A stretch of 64,000 nucleotides of DNA, from positions 2,108,001 to 2,172,000 of the forward strand of contig OZ017769.1 of NCBI GenBank assembly GCA_963969345.1, in the 5' to 3' direction. Under the pieces are notes generated by a model. That model saw nothing but the letters and a program-made list of their open reading frames with translations, did no database searches and was not told where the DNA came from. Shown one piece after another: positions 44,072-55,330 of this stretch (the first letter of the stretch is position 1; each line of letters starts with the position of its first letter). The position numbers and the translations under genes are program-made. This stretch comes from Turbatrix aceti (taxonomy: Eukaryota > Nematoda > Chromadorea > Rhabditida > Panagrolaimidae).

Positions 44072-45371
44072 ATGCTCTCCCGGCTAGCCAGACCCCTCCA
44101 CACCATCGCCATCCTAGCCAAAACCCCGAGCAGTCGTCTGAGTTTTCTCCGATCCCCAAGCCAAATCCAGATCCTCCAAAGCCGTTGGATAGGCTCGTCG
44201 TCGCCCAAAGACCCCTTCCGACGACAGGGCAATGCAGCGACCCGTGATTCGACGTACTACGTGCTCTCGATCGGCGTCGTCATGATCGGGCTCTCATTCG
44301 CTGCGATTCCGGCGTACAGGATGTTCTGCGAGGCTACGGCATTTGCCGGTACGACCCAGGTTGCCACGGATATGGAAAAGATCGCCAACATGGAGAAGGT
44401 GAATGACCGGCTCATCAGGGTGCAGTTCAACGCCGACGTGCCTTCATCCATGCAGTGGCACTTCAAGCCTCTGCAGACTGAGATTTACGTTCATCCTGGC
44501 GAGACCGCTTTGGCTTTTTACACTGGTGAGTATCTAAAATACTTTTTTTTTGGGAAAACTGACGTTCAAAAATTTTCTGGAAAAAAATATTACTTTTAAT
44601 GCACTGAATAACGCAAAATTTGTTACTTTATGGTTGGTATATTTTTGAACGTAACATTTGATGTTTTTGTGAATAACATGAAATGTTACGTTACTTCATG
44701 CGCGCTGAATAACATTTTTTGATCATAAAATGTTACTTTTGTACGCGCTGTTTTTGGTGAATAACAACTTTAGGCCCTTGTTTTATTACGTCGGGTGCGT
44801 CGAGTAACATTTATTTTTCACTGACATGAATAGTTACTTTTTTTGGTGAACGTATTTTGTTACTTTTTATACGGTAGTTTTCTTCCTCGATAACAAATTT
44901 TGTTATTTTTAGTTTTTATAGGTTTATCGTTTTTTTGTGGATTTTTTTCGTTTAAAAAATTTCATTTTTATATCGAAACTGTAAAAGTCAACTATTTTAC
45001 GTTTATTCCACCCCCTTTCAGCCAAAAACCCAACAGACAAGCCGATCGTCGGCATTTCGAGCTACAACCTGACCCCCTTCCAAGCCGCGTACTACTTCAA
45101 CAAAATCCAGTGCTTCTGCTTCGAAGAACAAATTCTCAACCCCGGCGAAGAAGTTGACCTTCCCGTCTTCTTCTACATCGACCCCGATTACGCGAACGAT
45201 CCGAACCTCGAGTACCTAGATTCCATCCTCCTGAGCTACACTTTCTTCGAGGCGAAGTCAAACATCAAGCTGCCTTCTCCGTTCGATCCGGCCAATCGTC
45301 CTTCAGCAGCACTGCCTGCAAATGCCAACCTGCAGCCGACGTCGCAGCAGCAGCAGTTGGCAGCGGCCTAA
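44072..45371 (+). CDS. cox-11: COX11, cytochrome c oxidase copper-insertion protein
   Basis: Two exons (44072-44525, 45022-45371) give 267 residues (human COX11 276). A basic, Ser-rich mitochondrial presequence (MLSRLARPLHTIAILAK...) leads to one transmembrane helix (YYVLSIGVVMIGLSFAAIPAY). The conserved intermembrane-space domain follows: FCEATAFAGTTQ, WHFKPLQTEIYVHPGETALAFY, then PFQAAYYFNKIQCFCFEEQ with the paired copper-binding cysteines (CFCF), and VDLPVFFYIDPDY. COX11 delivers copper to the CuB site of Cox1. The C-terminal tail is Gln/Ala-rich. The single intron carries a good copy of the GTTAC repeat. An AATAAA at 45466 is followed about 110 bp later by the acceptor in front of the next gene. 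Confidence 0.95.
44590..44880 (+). repeat. GTTAC-rich interspersed repeat, COX11 intron
   Basis: Same word order as the 42.5 kb copy, with CGCTGTTTTTGGTGAATAAC at about 44745. Confidence 0.75.
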
Positions 45372-45599
45372 CTGGGGGACTGTGTAAAGTTTGTATTGCG
45401 GGAAACTGAGTTCATCTGATTATTTTTTAGGCTGTTGTTATGTGATATTTTTTATCATTTGTTGAAATAAATTTTATTTTTATTATGATCATCAAAAATT
45501 GCGGTAATTATTGGTTCAGCGACCAAAAAAATTATTTTCTCGTCATTAATTTGAAAATTTTCAGCGAGCGTAATTTTTTTTAGCACGCCTGGGGTAAAC
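45372..45599 (+). promoter_or_regulatory. Intercistronic region COX11-PPIP5K with candidate trans-splice acceptor
   Basis: The AATAAA (45466-45471) is followed by a T-rich stretch and acceptors TTTTCAG (45564) and TTTTTTTTAG (45583). The ATG of PPIP5K comes 17 bp after the second. The poly(A)-signal-to-acceptor distance of about 110 bp is the spacing typical of nematode operons. Confidence 0.5.
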
Positions 45600-48500
45600 A
45601 TGGCAGACGCCCCAGAAGAAGGCGCGGATGACTTCGAAAAAGCCCCAAATGGTCAGAAAAAGGCAAGTTTTATGTTTTTTTCTGTCGTAATTTTTTTATA
45701 ATTTTTTTACGGCAGAAAATAAACATATTTTTTTATGCAAAAATTATTTTTAAAAACTAAAAAATATACTGATAAACATTTTTTATTAAAAAAATATAAC
45801 AAAAAAATTACATTGTTTTTTAATTTTTTTTTAATAAAAACTGAAAAAAAACTAAAAAAATTCGAATTCAAAACAAAAAATTATTTTTAAATTTTTGAAA
45901 AAAAAGTGAAACTTTATTTTTCATATTTTAGATCATCATCGGCGTGTGCGCGATGCGCCGCAAGGCCCACAGCAAGCCGATGCAGGCGATCATGACGAGG
46001 ATCCTGGAGTACTACCACGACTGGCTGACGTTCAACGTCTTTCCCGAGGAAATGATCCTGAACGAGCCCGTCGACAAGTGGCCTCTCTGCGACTGCCTCA
46101 TCAGCTTCCACGCCACCGACTTTCCCCTGCACAAGGCGATCGAGTACGAGCGCCTTCGCCGGCCCTACGTCATCAACGACCTGCACCGCCAATTTGACCT
46201 CCTCGATCGCCGCAAGGTCTTTCGCGCACTCGCCCGCGCTGGCATCACCCATCCGCGGCACTGCGTGCTCAACCGTCACCCCGACGGCGAGGACAACAGT
46301 CAGACGCTGAAGGAGGGCGTCGATGCCATCGAAGTCAACGGCATGGTCTTTCAAAAGCCATTCGTCGAAAAACCCGTCAGCGCTGAGGATCACAACGTCT
46401 ACATCTACTATCCGTCCTCGGTTGGCGGAGGATCGCAGCGACTCTTTCGAAAGGTTTCAAAGGCTTCAGCCCGTTTGAACTGTTCACTGGCCCCCGACAC
46501 GTGGATACAGGATTATTCAGTTACGCGCTCTCTTCTTGCTTGGTGACATCAGCAAAAAAAACTGTCCTTGGAAGAGTTTCACGTTCATTTACTCCTCTGT
46601 GTTGTTTTGGCGTCGACAAGAGGCGCGCGTGTGCAAAAAAACAGAGAAATAACGGTTTGCAAACAAAAAAGGCATAACATAACAATCGTAAAAAAACAGT
46701 GAAAAAAAACAGGCCTATAAACAATTTTTTCGTTTCTAACGCTGCTTTTTTGACTTTTGCTTTTTATGTGCTCCTAACACGACTTTTTTTTCACAAAAAA
46801 AACTGTTGCAGTGTTTTTTGATTGAAAAACTGATTGAAAAACTGAATTAACTGTCCTCCTGTGTCTGGTGCATGTCCAATCCAAGGCTTCTTTACTTTTG
46901 CTACCAAAAAAAGAATAGAAACAAGCAAGAACATTTTTTACCTTCCGCCTATCCATCCCTCCTCTCACTCACCCCGCCCACTTTTTTTTCAAATTTTCAG
47001 AAATTAACTGTGTCCCGTTTTTTTCAGATCAACGATCGATCCAGCAAGTATTCATCGTGTAGCAACGTTCGCCGGGATGGATCGTTCATCTACGAAGAAT
47101 TCATCCCAGCCGATGGCACGGATGTCAAGGTCTATGCCGTTGGACCCTTTTATGCGCACGCAGAAGCCCGAAAGGCACCTGGCCTGGATGGGAAGGTGGA
47201 GAGAGACAGCGATGGCAAGGAAGTTCGTTACCCCGTCATTTTATCCGCGAAGGAAAAAATGATCGCTCGGAGGGTTGTTTGCGCTTTTGGGGTGAGTTTT
47301 TAGGCTTGTTTGTTTTTGATCCAAACGAAGTGGGGGTTTTTTTTTCAGCAAACAGTCTGTGGATTCGACCTACTCCGCGCGAATGGCAATTCATACGTCT
47401 GTGATGTCAATGGATTCAGTTTTGTCAAGACATCGACAAAGTACTACGAGGATACGGCCAAAATCCTTGGAAATACGATACTAAGACGGTTAGGATCCAG
47501 TCTGAGTATTCCGTTTCATATTCCCTTCCAGGATGGTGAGTTTTGGGATTTTGATTAAAAAATTGAAAAAAAAAACGTAAATTACGTAAAAGAAAACATA
47601 AAAAAAGTACCTAAAACGTGAAAAAACTTATGTTAGAAGAAAGAACGTAAAATACGCGTTGCGAGAGTAGCGTCTAACAAAAAGTAAGAAAACTGAACGA
47701 ACGTAACCCAGGATAGTATTGTATTACTGTAAAAACGTTCAACATTTGTTACGTTTCGTCGAGTTTACCAATTACGATATCTTTTCTTTTTATGACATTT
47801 TCGCTCTTTTTTTACCTTTTCTTGCCATTACAGTTCTTCTTTTACCTTACAGATGAGACAGCAATGGCATCAACACCCAGTGGAAAGTGGATGGAACTAC
47901 GATGCGTCATAGCCGTCATCCGACACGGCGATCGTACTCCCAAGCAAAAAACCAAGCTTGTCGTCAACGATCCACGTTTTTTCGCCCTTTTTGACAAGTA
48001 CGACGGCAACGCGCGCAAGGAAATCAAGATGAAGCGCCCGAATCAGCTTGTTGAAGTGCTCACGCTCGTCCGAACCATTCTCGGCGAAGAACAGGCCAAT
48101 CGGCAGAGATTTTCTGACGAGCTTGCCAGGCTGACTCTTGACACCGAGGAGTACCGTGAGGTCGAGAAGAAACACGATCAGACGGAGAAATTGGTCAAGA
48201 AGTACGATCAGATGCGGACTGTCCTGGAAATGTGAGTTTTTGGGGTTAAAATCCTTGTTTTATGTTTTTTGGGTTACAAATGTGTTTTTCTGATTTTTTG
48301 GCCTTTTTAGTGTTAAAATTTTTCTTATATTGTTTTTTTCTGAATTGTTGGGTCAAAATTGCGATTTTTCATCGTTTTTCTGCTTTATTAGGGTCAAAAT
48401 GCCCTTTTCCAGCAGTTTTTTGCTTTTTGGGGAAATGTCATTTTCTACTATTTTTCGTGTTTTTACGTCGCTTTTTGCCTTCTAGGTACGGTCACTTCTC

Positions 48501-51500
48501 CGGGATCAACCGAAAAGTCCAGATGAAGTACCTCAAGCCCAAAAACGACGGCGAAGAGATCCGGAAAAAGCCTTCTCTCATGCTGATCATAAAATGGGGC
48601 GGAGAACTCACGACAGCCGGCGTCCTCCAGGCGGAAGCCCTAGGCAAGCTCTTCCGCACGCTCTACCCCGGAATCAAGCGAACCGACGGCAAGGAATGCG
48701 CCGAAGACACCCAGGGCCTCGGATTCCTTCGACTCCACTCAACCTATCGTCACGACCTCAAAATCTACTCCTCCGACGAGGGTAGAGTCCAGATGACCGC
48801 AGCTGCGTTTGCGAAGGGCATGCTGGCGCTCGAAGGCGAGCTGACACCCATCATGATGCAGATGGTCAAGTCCTCGAATACGGACGGGCTTCTCAACGAC
48901 GACTACAATGCCCGGCAGTTTCAAAGTGATCTCAAGAGCTACCTCCACCAAGCCCTGCAAGTTGATCGGGATTTTACGCCGGAGGACTACGCGGGAATCA
49001 ATCCGAGTGGTCTCAAAGCGATTGCCAATGCTATGGAATTTATCAAAAATCCCAGGAAGATGTGTCATGAGATAGCTGGCTACGTTGTTCACCTGCTCGA
49101 GATTATCAAGTGTCACGAGGCTGAAAGACCACGTATGTTTCTTTCAATTTTATTCTTACCTAAAATCATGGCATAAAATAAAACCAATCAAAAAATTAGA
49201 ACGGCATTAATTTTGACGCCGCAGCCTACTTTTTGATGGAAAAAAATTTATTTTGTTTTTCAGTTCGTTTTTGCAAAATTTGACAAAATTCTGAACAAGT
49301 TTTTGTTTTATTAAAAAAAATATTGGTAGAAATGCGGAAGAAATAATTCACTTCATAAAAAGTAAAAAAAATTGAGTTCAAACACTGAAAAATAAAAAAA
49401 ACGTATTTTATTAGTAAAAAAATTCCTTCCATTTTTTTCGGCGTTTTTTTTTGCGGACAGCTATTTGTATTTTTTGTGCGTTTCAGACAAAACACTTTAC
49501 CTCAACGAGTCTTACGACCTGGCCTACCGCAGATGGGCAAAAGAGCTACGAGAGTTTCGCACGGTGAAGAAAAACGACGAGGGTGTGCCAAAAACGGACT
49601 TCGACATCTCCAAGATCCCGGATATCTACGATAACATCAAATACGACCTCGAACACAATCCAGAGCTCGCGTGCAATAGCGAAACCATCTTCGAAAGGCT
49701 CTACCTCTGCGTCAAGAATATGGCCGATATCGTAGTTCCTCAGGTTGGTCTTGAAACGGTTTTTTTTATATTTGCGATATTTTTCAAAAAAACATTTTTC
49801 GGTATTTTTTTTATTGTTATCCAAATTCCTTCAGGAATACGGTATCAGTGAAGAATCCAAAATCTCGATTGCTCAGCGCGTGTGTACGCCACTTCTCGGC
49901 AAGCTGAGAAATGACCTACACCGTTGCATCCAGAATCCCGAAGAATCGGACGAAAATCAAACCCGTCTGGACCCCCGGGCTTCGGAAGGCATTGCAACGC
50001 CCATGCGACACGTCAGAACGAGGCTGTACTTCACGAGTGAAAGTCACATTCACACGCTCATGAATCTCATCCGATACGGTGGTCTCTGCTCGCCGGAAGA
50101 CAAGAAATGGCAGAGGGCTATGAATTTTCTGTCAAGTGTCACGGAGTTCAACTACATGACCCAGGTTGTTATGATGGTGTACGAAGACAACACGAAGCAG
50201 GGCACTGATCGATTTCACATCGAGTTGCTCTTTTCACCCGGATTGTACCCCTGTTTCCAGACTGAAAAGGAGAGGATTTATGGGGAACGTTTCAAGTGAG
50301 TTTTTTTTAACGTTTATTTTTTTGTTAAAATACAAATGTCGTTTTTTACCCAAAATTTTAGTTTTTTTTATATTTTGAATTTTTTTGAATTCAAAATTTA
50401 ATTTCAAACAACCAAAAAACTTTTTTAATGTCGTGATTTCTAAAAAAGTAAAAAGTATCGTAAAAGTCATCAAAAAACGTTATTCACAAAAAACAGCGCC
50501 TAAAACGTAACAAAATTTCGAGCTTTCAATGTTACTCCGCGCACGTGAAGTAACAAAACAAGATCCAAAAGTTGTTATGCAGCAAAAACAACTCGTTGAG
50601 AAGTAATATTTTATCGGCGAAAAAATGTTATTCAGCGCACACAAAGTAATAAAATAAGGGTAAAAAATGTTACTTTTCGCTTCAAAAGTCAAAAAACGTT
50701 TTTTTACTGAAAACATCGATTTTTATGACATTTTTTTACCGCAAATCCAATTTTTTAACCGATGTTTACTTCAGTTCAGCAAAACAGAAGCTGAAGCCGA
50801 CAACTGGCACTCCCCGACCAGCCGATCCGAACGACAAGGTGCCAGATCGCCCAGACGGCGACCCGACCATTCCAATCGTCCAGGAACCCTCTGCTTCATC
50901 GGCTGCTCGTCGCGACAGCATGTCAGCCTCCGCGAAGGCGGCTTTTGACAATTTCGTCGGACAGCGTAGCAAATCCACCGATTCCTCCATGGTTTCCGGT
51001 GCTCCCGGCCAGGCCAAGGCCCGCATCGTGCCGCCACGTCTCACGACCCAGACCGCGTGGATGACGGCTTCGGAGAACAAGGAAGGCGGCGACGCTTCCG
51101 ATTCGTCTTTCCGGAGCGTCGATGATTACGGCAAAAAAGACGCCAGCGATGACGAACTCGCTCCCGATGCTGTTAATCTCGTAGTACTCAGCGAGATTGA
51201 TGTCAAAATGAACGATCACGACCACCTGGCCCGGAGGCATCGATCGCCGTCGAATAACCATAATCACAATCTTCTCGACGAAGATTCTGCCAAAGCGGCG
51301 AATGAATCCGCGTCGTTCATCGAACACCAGCGAGCGGTCGGAAATGGACTCATGAAGTCCCTCAGCGACATCACCTGCAACCGTCGGACCAGGTCTGAAG
51401 GCACGGCAGACGAAAGTGAGCCCCCAGCTCCGGTGGCTGCTGAAAACCGGGAAGAAACCGTCGCCGAGGAAAACGACGACGCAGAAGAAGAAGCAGCGCC

Positions 51501-52505
51501 CGCGACGGTCGGGAATGAACGTTCCCGGTGGGCCCGGAGCCTGGTGAACGACAGTCGACGCGCGATGGGACACGAAACCCTCCTCTCTGACATCGACGAA
51601 CGCGACAGGCGCCCGAGTGCCCTGACCCTGTTCCAGTCACCTCCACCACCCTCAGCAGCCCAGCAGACAGACGACAGCTCGCCGAAGAACACCGACGAAC
51701 TTGTCCCTACCCTGGCGCCTTCAGGTGGGTCGTCGGCGACGCTTTCTTCAGCTACGAATCTCGTAGACGAAATGGGGAATCCCAGAAGATCGCGATTCCC
51801 ATACCGCTTTAAGCACCACACGGTGAATCTCTTCACGACGCGTTCGGGAGTCGAGAATCGTCTGATCTCGAATCAGGTCATCCTGGGATCCGGCAAGCGG
51901 CAACACGTCAACAATCCAGCTGTCCTCTCGACCGCTGTCATCGCCCGGAGCAACAGTGCACCCCGGCTTCAGACGTGCAACAATCTCGACGAAATCGCGG
52001 TTTCTGAAATTCGGAGGTTTTGGCCGCCTCTTCGGTCGCTGGAGACGCTGCACGACAGCATCGCGTATAAACAGCTGGATTTGTTCTTTGAACAAATTTT
52101 GAACAATTCGACGCCGTTGCCTTCGCCTCCGAAGACACCCATCACCGGGGAACAACAACGTGAGTTTATTGGGTGGAAAAAAAGTTGACAGCCTCAAAAA
52201 TAACCCAAAAAACAAAAAAAAATTTAGTGTCAAAACTGTAGCATTTATAGTTTATCTAAATTCTCGAATTTCAAAAATATTTCGCGCTATAATTTATTTT
52301 TTAAATAACAAAATTTTATATATTTTTTTGGTGCGAAAATTTTTTTTCAAAAATGCTCGGCTTGTCATGTCAATTTTGACTTGAATGCCAACTCTGAGAA
52401 AAATATGAGTTTTTATGACAAAATACGACTTGGATTACGGTTTCAGTCTCCCTCGACGTCCGCATGAAGAACACCATCGCGCGTCTCAAGGCAATGAACG
52501 CCTAG
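45600..52505 (+). CDS. Diphosphoinositol pentakisphosphate kinase (PPIP5K/VIP1)
   Basis: Ten exons: 45600-45662, 45932-46453, 47028-47291, 47349-47535, 47853-48231, 48486-49132, 49487-49743, 49835-50295, 50775-52159, 52447-52505 (1,407 residues). The N-terminal ATP-grasp kinase has [73 protein letters not shown] and [11 protein letters not shown]...CDVNGFSF. The histidine acid phosphatase-like half has [41 protein letters not shown] and ISKIPDIYD, then [16 protein letters not shown] and NYMTQVV. A long low-complexity C-terminal region follows (exon 9). It makes 1-InsP7/InsP8 by phosphorylating position 1 of InsP6/5-InsP7, opposed by its own phosphatase half. Intron 1 uses a GC donor (AAG|gcaagt). 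Confidence 0.95.
50450..50700 (-). repeat. GTTAC-rich interspersed repeat (reverse), PPIP5K intron 8
   Basis: Reverse complement reads AATAACATTTTTTCGCCGATA, then ATATTACTTCTC, GCATAACAACTTTT, TTTTGTTACTTCACGTGCGC, GGCGCTGTTTTTTGTGAATA: same order as the plus-strand copies. Confidence 0.75.
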
Positions 52506-52933
52506 CCTAGTCTACCCTCTCTCCCGGCTATCAAAAGAATCCTCCTGGTCAACAAACCCTAGCCGTGGTCAAGGTCAACAACGATGAACCAAAAAGGTAC
52601 ACACAAAAACTGCTCTACATATAACTTTTTACAGCAGCCCAAAAAAAAGTCGTAAGCAATGTAATTTTTTAAACAAGAAACTCAAAAAAAAACTAAGGTC
52701 ACCAGTAAAAAATAATATTATAACTCAAAAATGTAACAATTTTGTAATATTTTTTTGCGTGCATAATATTAGTCTTCGAATTCCCAAAAAAACACAGTTA
52801 TAAAGTGTAAGATTTTTTTCGCGTATAAAAAAGTTCAATAAATTATACAAAACAACAAAGAAAACCATCGAAACTGACCGAAGGATAAAAATTTTAATTA
52901 ATGAAAGATGAGATCGGATGTGGAATATTTAGG
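52506..52933. other. Convergent spacer PPIP5K / AP-3 sigma
   Basis: 3' ends of two converging genes with AT-rich DNA and possible AATAAA signals (52838 on plus). No other feature. Confidence 0.4.
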
Positions 52934-54175
52934 TCAAAATGGATTCTTGAAGTTGGAGAAAGACGAAAGATCTGGCAGTTTTAGGTCTTTGATTTGTTGG
53001 GGAATGTTCATGTTCTTGACAGCCGAAACAGCACGTGCAGGTGCTGCTGTGAGACCGCTCTGAAAAACAAAAAAAAATGTAGCAAAAAAGTGAAAAAAAA
53101 CATGCAATGAATGATTTTTTGTACGACAAAAATAATAAAACAGTCAAAAAAAACCGGAATCGCATCAAGAATCGTAAAGAATATCGTATGAAGTAACATT
53201 TAGCAAAATTGAAATGAACGTAAAGAACAAAAACCGTACATCCCAAAAAGTAACGTTCTAACAAGAAATTAACAGTATCCAAAGTAATTTTTTTGATACT
53301 AAAAATGTAACACTACAGTAGCAAAGCAATGTTATGCATCGCACCAAAAGTAACACTTTCGACGTCAAATTTTGTTACTCTTAAAAACAGTGCATTGAAA
53401 AGTAACGTAATTTGGCGTAATGACCGTATCAAAAGTAACGTTTTGAAAATCATCGTAATTTACAAAAATCGAAAATAACGAAAAAGTCGCCAAAAAATGT
53501 TATTAACCAAAAACGTAATAAAATAGTAAACTTTTTATGTTATTCAGCGTACTTGAAGTAATAAAATAACCGCCAAGAAACGTTATCCATCAGAAACAGC
53601 GTTTTCCAGAAAAAAAATTTGCACCCCCAAAAATTCTCTAAAAAACCAACCTCGCGCTTCTCAAGCTCATCCTGCTCCTTGATCCTCGTGAGAATCTCGT
53701 TCATGTTTGTTTCCAGCACCATGCCACCCATGACGAGTTCGTTGAGAATGTGGTGAACCTTGTCGACGTGAAAGATGAGGTCGAGTTCGCAGACGTTTTC
53801 GAAGCGTCGGTCGAGTGTCTCGACAAAGACCTGGATGAGGTCGAGGATGCCGAGCTCTGACTCGGATGAATCCACGCAGAAGACAAAGTACAGCGTGGCG
53901 TAGTGGCGGTAGATGAGTTTGTAGTCAGAGCCGCCGATGAACGTGCCTCCTTCGAGGAAATTGCAGACGTTGTCGTCGCGTTTGGACACCAATTGGAAGG
54001 TTTCCCTCACAATGTGTTGTTGTTCTTCTTCGGACTGAAAAAAATGAGAATGAACATTGAATCACATTTTTTTACTCGAAAAAATCGCAGAAAGAAAAAA
54101 ACTGACATATCTGGTGTAAAACTTGAGAAGCCGAGGCTTGCCATGGTTGTTGAAGACGAGAATCGCCTTGATCAT
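52934..54175 (-). CDS. aps-3: AP-3 complex sigma subunit
   Basis: Three exons: 54175-54107, 54034-53651, 53059-52934 (192 residues, human AP3S1 193). The longin-type small chain is nearly unchanged from mammals. It has MIKAILVFNNHGKPRLLKFY, IVRETFQLVSKRDDNVCNFLEGG and GGSDYKLIYRHYATLYFVF. SSESELGILDLIQVFVETLD, ELDLIFHVDKVHHIL and VMGGMVLETNMNEI follow. The AP-3-specific C-terminal extension LTAAPARAVSAVKNMN separates it from AP-1/AP-2 sigma. AP-3 sorts cargo from endosomes to lysosomes and related organelles, and sigma binds the [DE]xxxL[LI] signal with delta/gamma partners. Intron 2 (591 bp) contains a reverse copy of the GTTAC repeat. Confidence 0.96.
53290..53610 (-). repeat. GTTAC-rich interspersed repeat (reverse), AP-3 sigma intron 2
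   Basis: Degenerate reverse copy with GTTATTCAGCGTACTTGAAG and AACAGCGTTTTCC words. Confidence 0.6.
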
Positions 54176-55330
54176 CTTGCTGCCAAAAACGGAGAGGATC
54201 TGAGCTCTCTGCACAGCTGCAGAAGACGTTATCTTATCTCGAATTTGTTTGTAGACAACGATTTGTTATAAAAATTTTCGCGTCGAAACTCCTCGTTGTG
54301 CGCGGATATGAAAAAGGGAGGCAGGAATTGGGCAGGATTTTTTTATTTTAGGGCACTTTTTGTTTGTTTGGTTTCTTTTTTCTGTCTTGTATTTTATTTT
54401 GTTCACTGCTGATGTTTTTTTGGTAAATTCAGACACTTTTTGCAATAAAAAATTTTTTACCTGATAAATAACATTTTTTTCGCGCCGATAAAATATTACT
54501 TTTCTACGAGCTGTTTTTGCTGCATAACAACTTTTGACTCGTATTTTGTTACTCCACGTCCGCTGGATAACATAAAAAGTTTACTATTTTGTTACGTTCA
54601 AGGCACTGTTTTTTCCGCATAACATTTTTTGAAGCTTGTTACGTTACTTTTGAATTTTGTTCGAATATTATTTTTGGGATGTTTGCGGTTTTTTCGTTTT
54701 TTTTCTGTTTTTGATTCCTTATTTTGACAACTTTTTAAGGGCGAAGTTTTTGTTCTATAATTTATTCGCTCCCATCTGTTCACCTCATGTTTCTCTCATA
54801 AACAAATTACACATTCCTAGTTTTCCAAAATTCCTCTTACTTTTATAAATCGATCGCGATCGTAAACAACGAAAACATCTGGCAAAAAAGATTATACAAA
54901 CCTCATATTATCAAAAACTAACAAAAAATCGTAAACAACTAACGAACGCGTTCATCAACTGCAAAAAAAAGAAAATAGTTCAAATTTTTTTTCGTGTCAA
55001 AACCCATTTGCAGTGTTCGCGGATGCTGCACGCACAAAAGAGAGAAAAAAACGGCAGTGGAACAGAAAAAGAGAAAAGTCTCTCTCGTCGTCTCCGTGAT
55101 GGTGCATCGAGTCGAGTGATGTGATTTGCGAGTTGTCGTGCTCTGGTGCTGCTGGCGTAGTTTACATTATCCCTGTTTCCGAACGACGATAATAAACAGG
55201 CGACGATTTTTGCTTCGATCCAGACTATCATCTTCCTACTTTTTTTTCTAAATTCCATAAATCGATTGAGCTATCTATCCGTTATCCGTTGTGATCTTAT
55301 CCAAGGCAGAGCGGCTCCGGTCAATGACGA
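54176..55330. promoter_or_regulatory. Divergent upstream region of AP-3 sigma and TRAPPC10
   Basis: About 1.15 kb between outward-reading genes. It includes a plus-orientation GTTAC repeat at 54,460-54,680. No gene supported. Confidence 0.4.
54460..54680 (+). repeat. GTTAC-rich interspersed repeat, intergenic
   Basis: Copy in the AP-3 sigma / TRAPPC10 spacer: AATAACATTTTTTTCGCGCC, CTGCATAACAACTTTTGAC, TTGTTACTCCACGTCCGCTG. Confidence 0.7.
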
